A stretch of 64,000 nt of DNA from Paenibacillus sp. J31TS4. Lineage in GTDB: Bacteria > Bacillota > Bacilli > Paenibacillales > NBRC-103111. Positions 1 through 7,031 of the stretch are shown in pieces (position 1 is the stretch's first letter; each line of letters opens with the position of its first letter). Both the position numbers and the translations under genes were made by a program. Under the pieces are notes generated by a model that searched no databases, was not told where the DNA came from, and worked only from the letters and a program-made list of their open reading frames with translations. Location of the stretch: positions 62,001-126,000 of the forward strand of contig NZ_BOSI01000001.1 of the NCBI RefSeq assembly GCF_018403265.1, written 5' to 3'.

Positions 1-125
1 AGGGCTTCTGCTATACCCAACTGACGGACGTTGAGCAGGAGATCAATGGGCTGCTTACGTATGAAAGGAAGCCCAAGGCTCCGCTTGAGAAAATTCGCGA
101 AATCATTGAAATGAAGCGTTACTGA
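1..125 (+). CDS. Glycoside hydrolase family 2 protein, C-terminal end (5' truncated)
   Basis: The window opens inside a gene; reading from base 3 gives 40 residues before a TGA at 123-125. The tail contains [18 protein letters not shown] followed by [16 protein letters not shown], which I recognise as the end of family 2 glycoside hydrolases (beta-galactosidase/beta-glucuronidase-like enzymes), where the [10 protein letters not shown] segment closes the TIM barrel. Substrate cannot be judged from the fragment. A short inverted repeat (153-158 with 168-173) follows the stop but has no T-tract. The family call rests on recognition of this motif only. Confidence 0.7.
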   Translation, partial: GFCYTQLTDVEQEINGLLTYERKPKAPLEKIREIIEMKRY

Positions 126-250
126 CGCATCAATAGCGCACCATTACGAAGCGTCTCCAACCGGTCGGGAGACTAGCCCGGATCAGGCTGTAAGGGATGC
201 CGCGGCTGCAGACGATGGGGCGAGCGGAAGATCGATGGGACTAGGCGGGG

Positions 251-291
251 CGGGCGGCATGTTACGGTCAGGACCGCGGGCGGGCGGCATG
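251..291. repeat. Short GC-rich direct repeat, 30-bp period
   Basis: CGGGCGGCATG occurs at 251-261 and again at 281-291, in the gap between the glycosidase tail and the ccdC-like gene. There are only two copies. No function is evident; it could be a chance product of GC-rich sequence. Confidence 0.4.
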
Positions 292-331
292 CTGCGCCTC
301 TCCCGGGAAGACGAGGAATTTTTGGGCGGAA

Positions 332-342
332 TGGTATATAAT
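332..342 (+). promoter_or_regulatory. Possible extended -10 promoter for the ccdC-like gene
   Basis: TGGTATATAAT at 332-342 offers a TG-extended TATATA (335-340) and an overlapping TATAAT (337-342), about 40 bases before the ATG at 381. No good -35 box is visible, so the call is tentative. Confidence 0.4.
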
Positions 343-380
343 AATCGGAGGAGCTTGTCTGCCCAAAGGAGAGAACGACC

Positions 381-869
381 ATGAACATCCCGCTTCCCCA
401 CTATTTGTACACTCTGCTGACGGTTCTGTTCGCTTCCAGCGTCATTGTCGTCAGACTGAAAGCGGCCAATCGACCGGTGACGGCCCGCAAGCTCATCGCG
501 CCTCCGCTCGGCATGAGCACCGGCTTCCTCATGTTCGTCGCTCCCATTACCCATATTCCAGTGCTTTGGGGACTAGGGGCTTTTTTGGCGGGGGCGCTGC
601 TGTTCTCGCCGCCTCTGATCGCGACTTCCAAGTTCTATACGTCCGGAAGCCAGGTGTATATGAAGCGTTCGATTGCTTTCGCCTTCATTCTCATCGGGCT
701 GCTGGCCGTCCGGACGCTTTTGCATGGCTATCTGGAGAACTATATGACGATTCCGCAGACGGGGGCGCTCTTCTTCCTGCTTGCGTTCGGGATGCTCTTG
801 CCGTGGCGCGTTGTTATGTATTGGCGGTACAAGCAGTTTTCTTCCAAGGAAACCGCCGCCACTCCCTAA
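381..869 (+). CDS. ccdC: CcdC-like membrane protein (DUF1453 family)
   Basis: This 162-residue protein has about five hydrophobic segments (roughly residues 8-27, 40-60, 62-80, 97-115 and 127-147). The overall pattern and conserved patches such as VTARKLIAPPLGMSTGFLMF match the CcdC/YneJ family. In B. subtilis ccdC lies near the cytochrome c biogenesis gene ccdA, but its own role is unclear. Here it stands alone, with no ccdA or cytochrome gene nearby, so a link to cytochrome c maturation is only by family name. An AAAGGAG ribosome binding site precedes the ATG. A terminator at 921-949 closes the unit. Confidence 0.75.
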   Translation: MNIPLPHYLYTLLTVLFASSVIVVRLKAANRPVTARKLIAPPLGMSTGFLMFVAPITHIPVLWGLGAFLAGALLFSPPLIATSKFYTSGSQVYMKRSIAFAFILIGLLAVRTLLHGYLENYMTIPQTGALFFLLAFGMLLPWRVVMYWRYKQFSSKETAATP

Positions 870-920
870 AAAATTTAGAATCTCGCATGGAAAATCAAAA
901 ACGGACAAAGCCAGTCGGCA

Positions 921-949
921 AGCCGGAGGACCCGATCCTCCGGCTTTTT
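921..949 (+). terminator. Rho-independent terminator after ccdC-like gene
   Basis: A perfect 10-bp stem, AGCCGGAGGA (921-930) with TCCTCCGGCT (936-945), closes a 5-base loop and is followed by a short T run. Confidence 0.85.
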
Positions 950-962
950 GCCGTTTCCGGGA

Positions 963-992
963 TTGGAACAAGGTGACAGGGTCTGTCATAAT
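963..992 (+). promoter_or_regulatory. Candidate promoter for the symporter gene
   Basis: TTGGAA (963-968) and CATAAT (987-992) are separated by 18 bases, with a TG at 984-985 giving an extended -10. The implied 5' leader of about 175 bases is long, so another promoter nearer the gene is possible. Confidence 0.4.
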
Positions 993-1172
993 TTGGCCTG
1001 TTTCTTTTCGACAAAATTCGTTTAAGATGGAATAGGGTTTCGGCAAGAAGCTTGGTGTCTCTTTTTCTTCCATAGAGCACTTACCCGGGACCAAGACGAT
1101 GGAAATCGCTTTCATCTCCGGCTAATTCCGGATCGCAGCAATTGACTCTTTAGGCAGAAGGAAGGTAGACAT

Positions 1173-2465
1173 ATGAAGAAAAAGAGAAAATTTGGCCTGG
1201 CGATTCAGATCGTCATCGGTCTGATCCTAGGGATTGTGGTAGGTGCTATTTTTTACGGCAATCCCGGCGTGAGTACCTACCTGAAGCCGTTAGGGGATAT
1301 CTTTATCCGCCTGATCAAAATGATTGTCGTGCCGATCGTCGTTTCGTCGCTCGTCATCGGGGTAGCCGGGGTCGGAGACATCAAGCAGCTCGGACGACTG
1401 GGCGGTAAAACGATCCTGTACTTTGAGATTGTCACCACGATCGCCATTCTCATCGGCCTGCTCGCAGCGAACATCTTCCAGCCGGGCGCCGGCCTGAACA
1501 TGAACGAGCTGTCGAAGGGCGACATCGGGTCGTATCTGCAAACGACGGAGACGGCCAAGAGCCACGGCTTCATTGATACGTTCGTTAATATTGTGCCCAC
1601 AAACATCTTTCAAGCGCTCACCTCGGGCGATATGCTCGCCATCATTTTCTTCTCCGTTATGTTCGGTCTTGGCATAGCGGCGATCGGCGAGAAGGGCGCA
1701 CCGGTTCTCAAGTTTTTCCAAGGAACCGCGGACGCGATGTTCTGGGTGACCAACCAGGTCATGAAATTCGCGCCGTTCGGAGTTTTCGCGCTGATCGGCG
1801 TCACGGTTTCCAAATTCGGTCTGTCGTCGCTCATTCCGCTCGGCAAGCTGGTGCTCCTCGTCTACGGGGCGATGATTTTCTTCGTGATCGTCGTATTGGG
1901 ACTGGTCGCCAAGATTGCAGGCACGAGTGTCTTCTCGCTGATGAAGATTTTGAAGGACGAGCTCATCCTGGCTTACTCGACAGCCAGCTCGGAGACGGTT
2001 CTACCGAATATTATGCGCAAGATGGAAAGCTTCGGCTGTCCAAAGGCGATCGCATCGTTCGTCATCCCGACCGGTTATTCCTTTAACCTGGACGGCTCGA
2101 CGCTGTACCAGGCGCTCGCCGCCATTTTCATCGCACAGATGTATGGCATTCATATGCCGATCTCCAGCCAAATTACGCTGATGCTGGTTCTGATGGTCAC
2201 ATCCAAAGGAATTGCGGGCGTACCGGGCGTCTCGTTCGTCGTCCTGCTGGCTACGCTCGGCTCGGTCGGCATTCCGGTAGAAGGCCTCGCCTTCATCGCC
2301 GGCATCGACCGGATCCTCGACATGATGCGGACCGTCGTTAACGTAATGGGGAACTCCCTGGCCGCCGTGGTCATGTCGAAATGGGAAGGCAAGTACGACG
2401 AAGCCAAAGGCAAAGCGTACCTGGCCGAACTCAATAACGCCGATGCCAAATCGGTCGCCATGTAA
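1173..2465 (+). CDS. gltP: Dicarboxylate/glutamate:cation symporter (DAACS family)
   Basis: At 430 residues this is a full-length member of the GltP/DctA family, which takes up glutamate, aspartate or C4-dicarboxylates with H+ or Na+. The inner-membrane protein shows the family's landmarks: the serine-rich hairpin 1 motif AYSTASSETVLP (267-278), the unwound segment GYSFNLDGST (301-310, equivalent to the NMDGT region) and hairpin 2 MVTSKGIAGVPG (341-352). The ATG at 1173 follows a GAAGGAAGG ribosome binding site. It is monocistronic, with a terminator at 2530-2563. The sequence does not let me choose between glutamate and dicarboxylate as substrate; the symbol follows the nearest family name. 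Confidence 0.88.
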   Translation: MKKKRKFGLAIQIVIGLILGIVVGAIFYGNPGVSTYLKPLGDIFIRLIKMIVVPIVVSSLVIGVAGVGDIKQLGRLGGKTILYFEIVTTIAILIGLLAANIFQPGAGLNMNELSKGDIGSYLQTTETAKSHGFIDTFVNIVPTNIFQALTSGDMLAIIFFSVMFGLGIAAIGEKGAPVLKFFQGTADAMFWVTNQVMKFAPFGVFALIGVTVSKFGLSSLIPLGKLVLLVYGAMIFFVIVVLGLVAKIAGTSVFSLMKILKDELILAYSTASSETVLPNIMRKMESFGCPKAIASFVIPTGYSFNLDGSTLYQALAAIFIAQMYGIHMPISSQITLMLVLMVTSKGIAGVPGVSFVVLLATLGSVGIPVEGLAFIAGIDRILDMMRTVVNVMGNSLAAVVMSKWEGKYDEAKGKAYLAELNNADAKSVAM

Positions 2466-2529
2466 AGAAGCAAACTCTACGTTGCATGACGTCCGGGCAA
2501 ACCGCCCGTATCAAATCAGATAACCGCAG

Positions 2530-2563
2530 ACAGCCGTCCGGAATTCCGGGTGGCTGTTTTTTT
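2530..2563 (+). terminator. Rho-independent terminator after gltP
   Basis: ACAGCC (2530-2535) pairs with GGCTGT (2552-2557) around an inner CCGGAATTCCGG palindrome, with a T7 run at the end. It overlaps the start of the next promoter region by only a few bases. Confidence 0.85.
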
Positions 2564-2566
2564 CGC

Positions 2567-2598
2567 TTGACCCTACCATTCATGTCATGGTTTATACT
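2567..2598 (+). promoter_or_regulatory. MerR-type promoter with overlapping dyad operator
   Basis: TTGACC (2567-2572) and TATACT (2593-2598) are separated by 20 bases, longer than the usual 17. The dyad ACCAT (2575-2579) / ATGGT (2587-2591) lies inside this spacer. A lengthened spacer with an internal dyad is the hallmark of promoters that MerR proteins distort to activate. The next gene encodes a MerR protein, so autoregulation is the natural inference. Confidence 0.75.
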
Positions 2599-2631
2599 GA
2601 ATGCGAAGCGAAAAACGAGGGGGAGGGAAGA

Positions 2632-3000
2632 GTGAAAATAGGCGAGCTTGCACGGCGGACCGGTGTCAGCATCCGCTCCCTGCGTTACTACGAGGAGCAG
2701 GGCCTGCTGAAGCCGGAACGCGGGGACAATGGATACCGGGAGTATTCGGTATTGGCGGAGGAACAAGTGCGCACTATCCAGTTCTATCTCGGCTTGGGCT
2801 TGTCGACCGAGCAGATCGCGGGGTTTTTGCAATGCGTCCTGATCCATAAGGAAGCGTTCTGTTCGGAGGTGCTGCCCGTCTACGAAAAGAAGCTTGCCGA
2901 AATCGAGGAACAGCTCGCGCTGCTTACCGCCATCCGTTCCAATCTAATGGAGCGGATCGCTTACATCCGGGCGGAGAGTACAGAAGAGGAGGAACGATAA
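2632..3000 (+). CDS. MerR family transcriptional regulator
   Basis: This 122-residue protein starts at a GTG preceded by a GGGGGAGGG ribosome binding site. The N-terminus has the MerR winged helix (VKIGELARRTGVSIRSLRYYEEQGLL, split here as residues 1-12 and 13-26), followed by a dimerising helix ending near residue 115. Two cysteines, Cys68 and Cys77, lie where metal- or redox-sensing MerR proteins often carry sensor residues, but the spacing does not identify a known subclass. An in-frame ATG at 2587 is upstream but falls inside the promoter dyad, so it is rejected. The thioredoxin gene starts one base after its stop, and both are probably controlled by the promoter at 2567-2598. Confidence 0.85.
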   Translation: MKIGELARRTGVSIRSLRYYEEQGLLKPERGDNGYREYSVLAEEQVRTIQFYLGLGLSTEQIAGFLQCVLIHKEAFCSEVLPVYEKKLAEIEEQLALLTAIRSNLMERIAYIRAESTEEEER

Positions 3001-3001
3001 A

Positions 3002-3322
3002 ATGAGCATTCGGGAAATGGATACGCAAGCGTTCGAAGAGGCGATAGAAAGAAAGGGAACGATGCTGGTGGAGTTTGGCGCTGTCTGGTGCCCGCCCTGC
3101 CGGGTGCTGCTTCCCATTCTGGAGGAGATCGAGAAAGAAAGGGAAGGACGGCTGCCTGTCTGGAAGGTCGATTGCGACGCATCGCCCGAGCTGGCGGCGC
3201 GGTTTGGCATTACGGGAATGCCGACCGTTCTGGTCTTCCGGGACGGGGAGCCCCAGGAGCGCCTCGTCGGGCTGCAGTCGAAGCAGGCTTACCTAACGGC
3301 GCTTGCCCGTCATGCCGAGTAG
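3002..3322 (+). CDS. Small thioredoxin-like protein with CPPC active site
   Basis: This 106-residue protein is a complete single thioredoxin domain, the right size for a cytoplasmic thioredoxin, with no signal peptide. The redox motif is Trp-Cys-Pro-Pro-Cys at residues 29-33 instead of the usual WCGPC, and the cis-proline loop GMPT follows at 72-75. It probably reduces protein disulfides. The first base is two bases past the merR stop, and a GAGGAGG site inside the end of merR drives translation, so the two form one unit. The CPPC variant suggests a redox potential different from housekeeping thioredoxin A, but that is inference. Confidence 0.85.
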   Translation: MSIREMDTQAFEEAIERKGTMLVEFGAVWCPPCRVLLPILEEIEKEREGRLPVWKVDCDASPELAARFGITGMPTVLVFRDGEPQERLVGLQSKQAYLTALARHAE

Positions 3323-3344
3323 GCGGGCAAAAAGGGTCGTTATA

Positions 3345-3385
3345 AAACCAGTCTCCCGGGTTTTTACCGGGAGACTGGTTTGTTT
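3345..3385. terminator. Terminator between thioredoxin gene and usp, likely bidirectional
   Basis: A perfect 15-bp stem, AAACCAGTCTCCCGG (3345-3359) with its complement (3367-3381), separates two convergent genes. T-rich sequence follows on the + strand, and A-rich sequence at the left arm would give Us on the opposite strand. Confidence 0.85.
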
Positions 3386-3408
3386 ACATAACAAATATTA
3401 TAAATCCC

Positions 3409-3828
3409 TTACTTCACAATCATGACCGGGCAGGAGGCACGCTTCGCCACCTTGTGGCTGGTGCTGCCGAGCACGAATTCCTGCAGCTTGTTCAGTCCGC
3501 GGCTCCCCAGGATGAGAACGTCGAACGTCCGGCTGTTGGCATACTCGACGACGGTGATGTCCGGCTCTCCGTTTACGAAAACCTGCTCGTAAGCGACGCC
3601 TTTATCCTCCGCCAACGTACGAACGGGCCGCAGCGCCTCCGACCGTTCGTTCAGAATTCGCTCCCGGTCCCGCTCGAGATCGTCCTCCCGCTCGAAGGCC
3701 GGATCCTCCAGTACATGCAGAATGGTCAGCTTGGCGCCCGGCGACAGCTTGGCCAGGGTGACGGCGCGCTCGGCGGCGCGCAGCGAATGAGGCGAGCCGT
3801 CGGCGGCCAGCAGAATGTTGCGGTACAT
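3409..3828 (-). CDS. Universal stress protein, UspA family
   Basis: The 139-residue single-domain protein begins MYRNILLAADGS and carries the ATP-binding signature G-2x-G-9x-G-S in GSRGLNKLQEFVLGSTS near its end, so it probably binds ATP. Such proteins are induced by stress, and their precise partner is usually unknown. I start at the ATG at 3828 and not the in-frame TTG at 3834, because the GGAGGGA ribosome binding site at 3835-3841 is 6 bases from the ATG but touches the TTG. It is transcribed away from ylxM, with divergent promoters in the shared gap. Confidence 0.88.
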   Translation of the reverse strand: MYRNILLAADGSPHSLRAAERAVTLAKLSPGAKLTILHVLEDPAFEREDDLERDRERILNERSEALRPVRTLAEDKGVAYEQVFVNGEPDITVVEYANSRTFDVLILGSRGLNKLQEFVLGSTSHKVAKRASCPVMIVK

Positions 3829-3872
3829 AGGCAATCCCTCCTAGACATTGTTCTTGCCTTCCCGTTTCTTCC

Positions 3873-3901
3873 ATACTGCCACCGGGTCTGCCAAAAGTCA
3901 A
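3873..3901 (-). promoter_or_regulatory. Candidate promoter for the universal stress protein
   Basis: On the minus strand, TTGACT (3901-3896) and CAGTAT (3878-3873) are 17 bases apart, about 45 bases before the start codon. The -10 is a weak match, so confidence is limited. Confidence 0.4.
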
Positions 3902-3924
3902 AAAAGGGTGACAAGGAAAATCAC

Positions 3925-3953
3925 TTGACATGGGCAAGTACGTAAAGTAAAAT
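3925..3953 (+). promoter_or_regulatory. Strong sigma-A promoter for ylxM-ffh
   Basis: TTGACA (3925-3930), a 17-base spacer and TAAAAT (3948-3953) form a near-consensus vegetative promoter 50 bases before the ylxM start. Confidence 0.85.
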
Positions 3954-4002
3954 AGGCAACGTTGAAGGTGTAAAGGTGTTTTTCTTTACAGGAGGTGCAG
4001 CG

Positions 4003-4353
4003 ATGGCGGAAGCGAACGCATTGGAGAAGACGACTCGCGTCAACTTGCTGTTTGACTTTTACGCCGACCTGCTCACGGACAAACAGCGGACATTCCTGGC
4101 CTGCTATTTCCGCGACGATTATACGCTCGGCGAGATTGCCGCTGATTTTGCCATCACCCGGCAGGCCGTGTACGAGCATATCAAGCGCGCAGGCCAGATG
4201 CTGGAGGACTACGAGGCCAAGCTCGGCCTCCTGGCGAAGCATGAACAGAGAATCCGCCAGGTGCGGGAGATCGAGATGCTGCTGCATCAGTCCGCTCCTC
4301 ACAGCCTGGACACCGTCGCCCCCTTGTTGGAACGGCTGCTGAGCGTCGATTGA
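4003..4353 (+). CDS. ylxM: YlxM/p13-like helix-turn-helix protein, SRP-associated
   Basis: This 116-residue protein belongs to the YlxM family (UPF0122), small sigma-region-4-like helix-turn-helix proteins almost always encoded next to ffh and thought to assist the signal recognition particle. The start TRVNLLFDFYADLLTDKQ and the central HTH segment YTLGEIAADFAITRQAVYEHI match the family. The ATG at 4003 has a perfect AGGAGGTG site upstream; an upstream in-frame GTG (3976) lies before that site and is rejected. It is driven by the promoter at 3925-3953 and is co-directional with ffh 106 bases later. Confidence 0.9.
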   Translation: MAEANALEKTTRVNLLFDFYADLLTDKQRTFLACYFRDDYTLGEIAADFAITRQAVYEHIKRAGQMLEDYEAKLGLLAKHEQRIRQVREIEMLLHQSAPHSLDTVAPLLERLLSVD

Positions 4354-4410
4354 CGCGCGGATGCTGTGCTTGAATATAGGGGTTCTAATAGAGAGTACTA
4401 AGAGGAATAG

Positions 4411-4440
4411 ATGAACAAACAGAACGAATCAGATTTCTAG
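4411..4440 (+). CDS. Possible 9-residue leader peptide upstream of ffh
   Basis: ATG at 4411 followed by eight codons (MNKQNESDF) and a TAG at 4438-4440, with an AGAGGAA ribosome-binding-like site at 4401-4407. It ends about 20 bases before the ffh start and immediately before its ribosome binding site. It may be chance; there is no obvious run of regulatory codons. Confidence 0.2.
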   Translation: MNKQNESDF

Positions 4441-4459
4441 CAAGAAGGAGGTGGACCGC

Positions 4460-5824
4460 ATGGCATTTGAAGGATTGTCGACCCGTCTGCAGAACGTATT
4501 CGGCAAGCTGCGGGGCAAGGGCAAGCTGACCGAGGACGACGTGAACGAGGCGCTGAGGGAAGTGCGGCTCGCGCTTCTCGAGGCGGACGTCAACTTCAAG
4601 GTCGTCAAGGATTTCATCAACAGGATCCGGGAGCGCGCCGTCGGCCAGGAAGTGCTGAAGAGCTTTACGCCGGGCATGGTCGTCATCGATATCGTCAACA
4701 AGGAATTGACCGCGCTCATGGGCGGCACCCAGAGCAAGCTCGCCAAGTCGAACCGGCCTCCGACCGTCATTCTGATGGCCGGTCTGCAGGGCGCCGGCAA
4801 GACGACGACCTCCGGCAAGCTGGCCCGCCTTCTGCAGAAGCAGAACCACAAGCCGCTGTTGGTCGCCTGCGACATCTACCGGCCGGCCGCCATCAAGCAG
4901 CTTCAGGTGGTGGGCGAGCAGGTCAAGGTTCCCGTCTTCACGATGGGCGACCAGGTGAGTCCGGTGGAGATTGCCAAGAACGGCGTTCAATATGCAAAGG
5001 ACAACAACCTCGATTATGTGCTGATCGATACCGCGGGACGGCTCCACGTCGATGAAGCGCTCATGGAAGAACTGCAGAACATCAGCAAGGAAGTCAAGCC
5101 CGACGAAGTGCTGCTCGTCGTCGACGCGATGACCGGCCAGGACGCGGTCAACGTGGCGGAGAGCTTCCACAAGCAGCTTGAGCTGACGGGCGTTGTGCTG
5201 TCCAAGCTGGACGGCGACACCCGCGGCGGCGCCGCAATCTCCGTCAAGGCGGTCACTGGCTGCCCGATCAAATTCGCGGCGCTCGGTGAGAAGATGGACG
5301 CTCTGGAGCCGTTCTATCCGGATCGGATGGCGTCCCGGATTCTCGGGATGGGCGACATGCTGACGCTGATCGAGAAGGCTCAGACCGGCATCGACGCCGA
5401 GAAGGCTAAGGAAATGGAGAAGAAGCTCCGCAATGCGGAATTCACCTTCGAGGATTTCCTTGACCAGATGGAGCAGATGAAGAAGATGGGGCCGCTTGAC
5501 CAGCTGCTGGAGATGCTTCCCGGCATGAACAAGGTCAAGGGGATGAAGGATCTCAAGATCGACGATCGGCAAATGGACCGGGTCGTCGCGATCGTCAAGT
5601 CGATGACGACCGAGGAGAAGCGCCGGCCGGAGCTGCTGAATGCGAGCCGGAGGAAGCGGATCGCGGCAGGCAGCGGCAACTCGATCCAAGAGGTCAACCG
5701 GCTCATCAAGCAGTTCGAGGATATGCGCAAGATGATGAAGCAGTTCTCGGGTATGATGGGGCCCAAGGGACCAAAGGGACTCAAGGGCAAGCTCGGCAAA
5801 GGCTTCAAGTTCCCGTTCGGTTAA
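4460..5824 (+). CDS. ffh: Signal recognition particle protein Ffh (SRP54)
   Basis: Ffh is the GTPase that, with scRNA, binds signal sequences on ribosomes and delivers them to FtsY at the membrane. The 454-residue protein has all three domains: the N four-helix bundle (about 1-90), the G domain with the P-loop GLQGAGKTTT (108-117), DTAGR and SKLDGDTRGG, and the methionine-rich M domain from about 300, ending in a basic tail. The ATG at 4460 has an AAGGAGGT site 7 bases upstream; an in-frame GTG at 4451 overlaps that site and is rejected. It follows ylxM and precedes rpsP, as in B. subtilis, but no ftsY is present upstream in this window. Confidence 0.98.
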   Translation: MAFEGLSTRLQNVFGKLRGKGKLTEDDVNEALREVRLALLEADVNFKVVKDFINRIRERAVGQEVLKSFTPGMVVIDIVNKELTALMGGTQSKLAKSNRPPTVILMAGLQGAGKTTTSGKLARLLQKQNHKPLLVACDIYRPAAIKQLQVVGEQVKVPVFTMGDQVSPVEIAKNGVQYAKDNNLDYVLIDTAGRLHVDEALMEELQNISKEVKPDEVLLVVDAMTGQDAVNVAESFHKQLELTGVVLSKLDGDTRGGAAISVKAVTGCPIKFAALGEKMDALEPFYPDRMASRILGMGDMLTLIEKAQTGIDAEKAKEMEKKLRNAEFTFEDFLDQMEQMKKMGPLDQLLEMLPGMNKVKGMKDLKIDDRQMDRVVAIVKSMTTEEKRRPELLNASRRKRIAAGSGNSIQEVNRLIKQFEDMRKMMKQFSGMMGPKGPKGLKGKLGKGFKFPFG

Positions 5825-5890
5825 CCGTAAGCGAACGCTTCGCCGTTCGATGCGGGCAGCAAGTGAATTCTTGTAAGGAGGTGAAAGTTC

Positions 5891-6163
5891 ATGGCAGTTC
5901 GTATTCGTTTGAAGCGTATGGGTGCTCACAAAGCCCCTTTCTACCGTCTGGTGGTTTCGGATTCCCGCTCTCCTCGTGACGGCCGTTTTATCGAGGAAAT
6001 CGGTACTTACAATCCGCTGACCCAGCCGGCATCGGTGCAAATCGATGAGGAGAAGGCTCTCAAATGGCTGAGCAACGGCGCGCAAGCGTCCGACACCGTT
6101 CGCAACCTGTTCAGCAAAGCCGGCATCATGACCAAGTTCCACGAGTCCAAGCTTCAGAAATAA
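5891..6163 (+). CDS. rpsP: 30S ribosomal protein S16
   Basis: The 90-residue protein starts [19 protein letters not shown], the standard N-terminus of bacterial S16, which binds 16S rRNA during 30S assembly. A GTAAGGAGGTGAAA ribosome binding site lies before the ATG. It heads a tight translation-related group with khpA, rimM and trmD, with gaps of 28, 86 and 1 bases. Confidence 0.98.
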   Translation: MAVRIRLKRMGAHKAPFYRLVVSDSRSPRDGRFIEEIGTYNPLTQPASVQIDEEKALKWLSNGAQASDTVRNLFSKAGIMTKFHESKLQK

Positions 6164-6191
6164 TCCGTTCCGAATATAACGGAGGTTTCGC

Positions 6192-6422
6192 ATGAAGGAA
6201 TTGATTTACGTAATCGCCAAGGCGTTAGTGGATCATCCGGAAGAAGTTTCAGTGAACGTTGTGGACAACAAGCAGGCGACTGTTTACGAGCTTACCGTGC
6301 ATCCGTCGGATGTCGGCAAGGTAATCGGCAAGCAGGGGCGGATAGCCAAAGCACTGCGGACCGTCGTCGCTTCGGCGGCGGTGAAAGAAAACAAACGCGT
6401 CCTGGTCGAGATCGTGTCCTGA
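6192..6422 (+). CDS. khpA: KH-domain RNA-binding protein KhpA (YlqC)
   Basis: The 76-residue protein is a single KH domain with the GxxG loop in VIGKQGRIAKAL near residues 43-54. KhpA works with KhpB (Jag) as a global RNA-binding heterodimer affecting cell division and envelope growth in Gram-positive bacteria. The position between rpsP and rimM is the conserved one. In B. subtilis ylqD separates it from rimM; here the 86-base gap contains no ylqD. Confidence 0.93.
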   Translation: MKELIYVIAKALVDHPEEVSVNVVDNKQATVYELTVHPSDVGKVIGKQGRIAKALRTVVASAAVKENKRVLVEIVS

Positions 6423-6508
6423 TCCCGGCCGGCACGGCGGCAGGGAAGGGGTAGGGAGACCTAGCCCTTTTGCTGTCTATGCCTATCTATTTCAATCGGA
6501 GGTCGTTC

Positions 6509-7030
6509 ATGAGCGGAAAACTGTACAATGTCGGCAAAATCGTCAATACCCACGGCACGCGGGGGGAGCTGAAGATCGTTCTCCAAACGGACTTCCCCGA
6601 GGAACGGTTCGAGCCGGGAAGCCGGCTGCTGCTGATCGATCCGGCGCAGAGCACGGAACTGCCGGTCGTCGTTGAAGCGGGCCGTCCGCAAAAAAACGTC
6701 TACCTTGTCCGGTTTTCCGGTCTGAATGACATTAACCTCGTCGAGAAGTACAAGGGCTGGTCGATCAAAATCCGCGAGGAGGACATGGGCGAGCTCGAAG
6801 AAGGAGAATACTATCACCATCAAATCGTCGGCTGCACCGTGCGAACGGAGGAAGGCGAGGAGCTGGGGACGGTAAGCGAGATCCTGACCCCGGGGGCGAA
6901 CGACGTCTGGGTAGTCGCCCGGCCGGCCGGCAAGCCCCTTCTGCTGCCGGTGATCGACGACGTCGTTCTCTCCGTCGATGTCCAGGAGAAGCTCATCACG
7001 GTCCGCCTGATGGAAGGGTTGCTCGATTAA
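6509..7030 (+). CDS. rimM: Ribosome maturation factor RimM
   Basis: RimM assists maturation of the 30S head around S19. The 173-residue protein shows the N-terminal domain from [16 protein letters not shown] and the C-terminal PRC barrel (about residues 95-170, with [12 protein letters not shown] and [12 protein letters not shown]). The ATG at 6509 follows CGGAGG; an upstream in-frame ATG at 6470 lacks a ribosome binding site and would add 13 unconserved residues. trmD begins one base after its stop. Confidence 0.95.
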   Translation: MSGKLYNVGKIVNTHGTRGELKIVLQTDFPEERFEPGSRLLLIDPAQSTELPVVVEAGRPQKNVYLVRFSGLNDINLVEKYKGWSIKIREEDMGELEEGEYYHHQIVGCTVRTEEGEELGTVSEILTPGANDVWVVARPAGKPLLLPVIDDVVLSVDVQEKLITVRLMEGLLD

Positions 7031-7031
7031 G

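Larger units (their letters stand above)
870..1172. other. 303-base gap between ccdC-like gene and symporter
   Basis: The gap holds a strong terminator (921-949), a possible promoter for the downstream symporter (963-992) and then about 175 bases of leader. I see no supportable small gene in it. Confidence 0.6.

Noticed and set aside
1001-1036. Second promoter for the symporter (TCGACA with AATAGG)
   Set aside because: The -10 match is too poor to support.
5825-5890. Terminator between ffh and rpsP
   Set aside because: GCGAACG and CGTTCG can pair but no T-tract follows; read-through is more likely.
4385-6193. A 602-codon minus-strand frame across ffh and rpsP
   Set aside because: It mirrors ffh and rpsP and has biased Leu/His/Arg composition typical of an antisense shadow.
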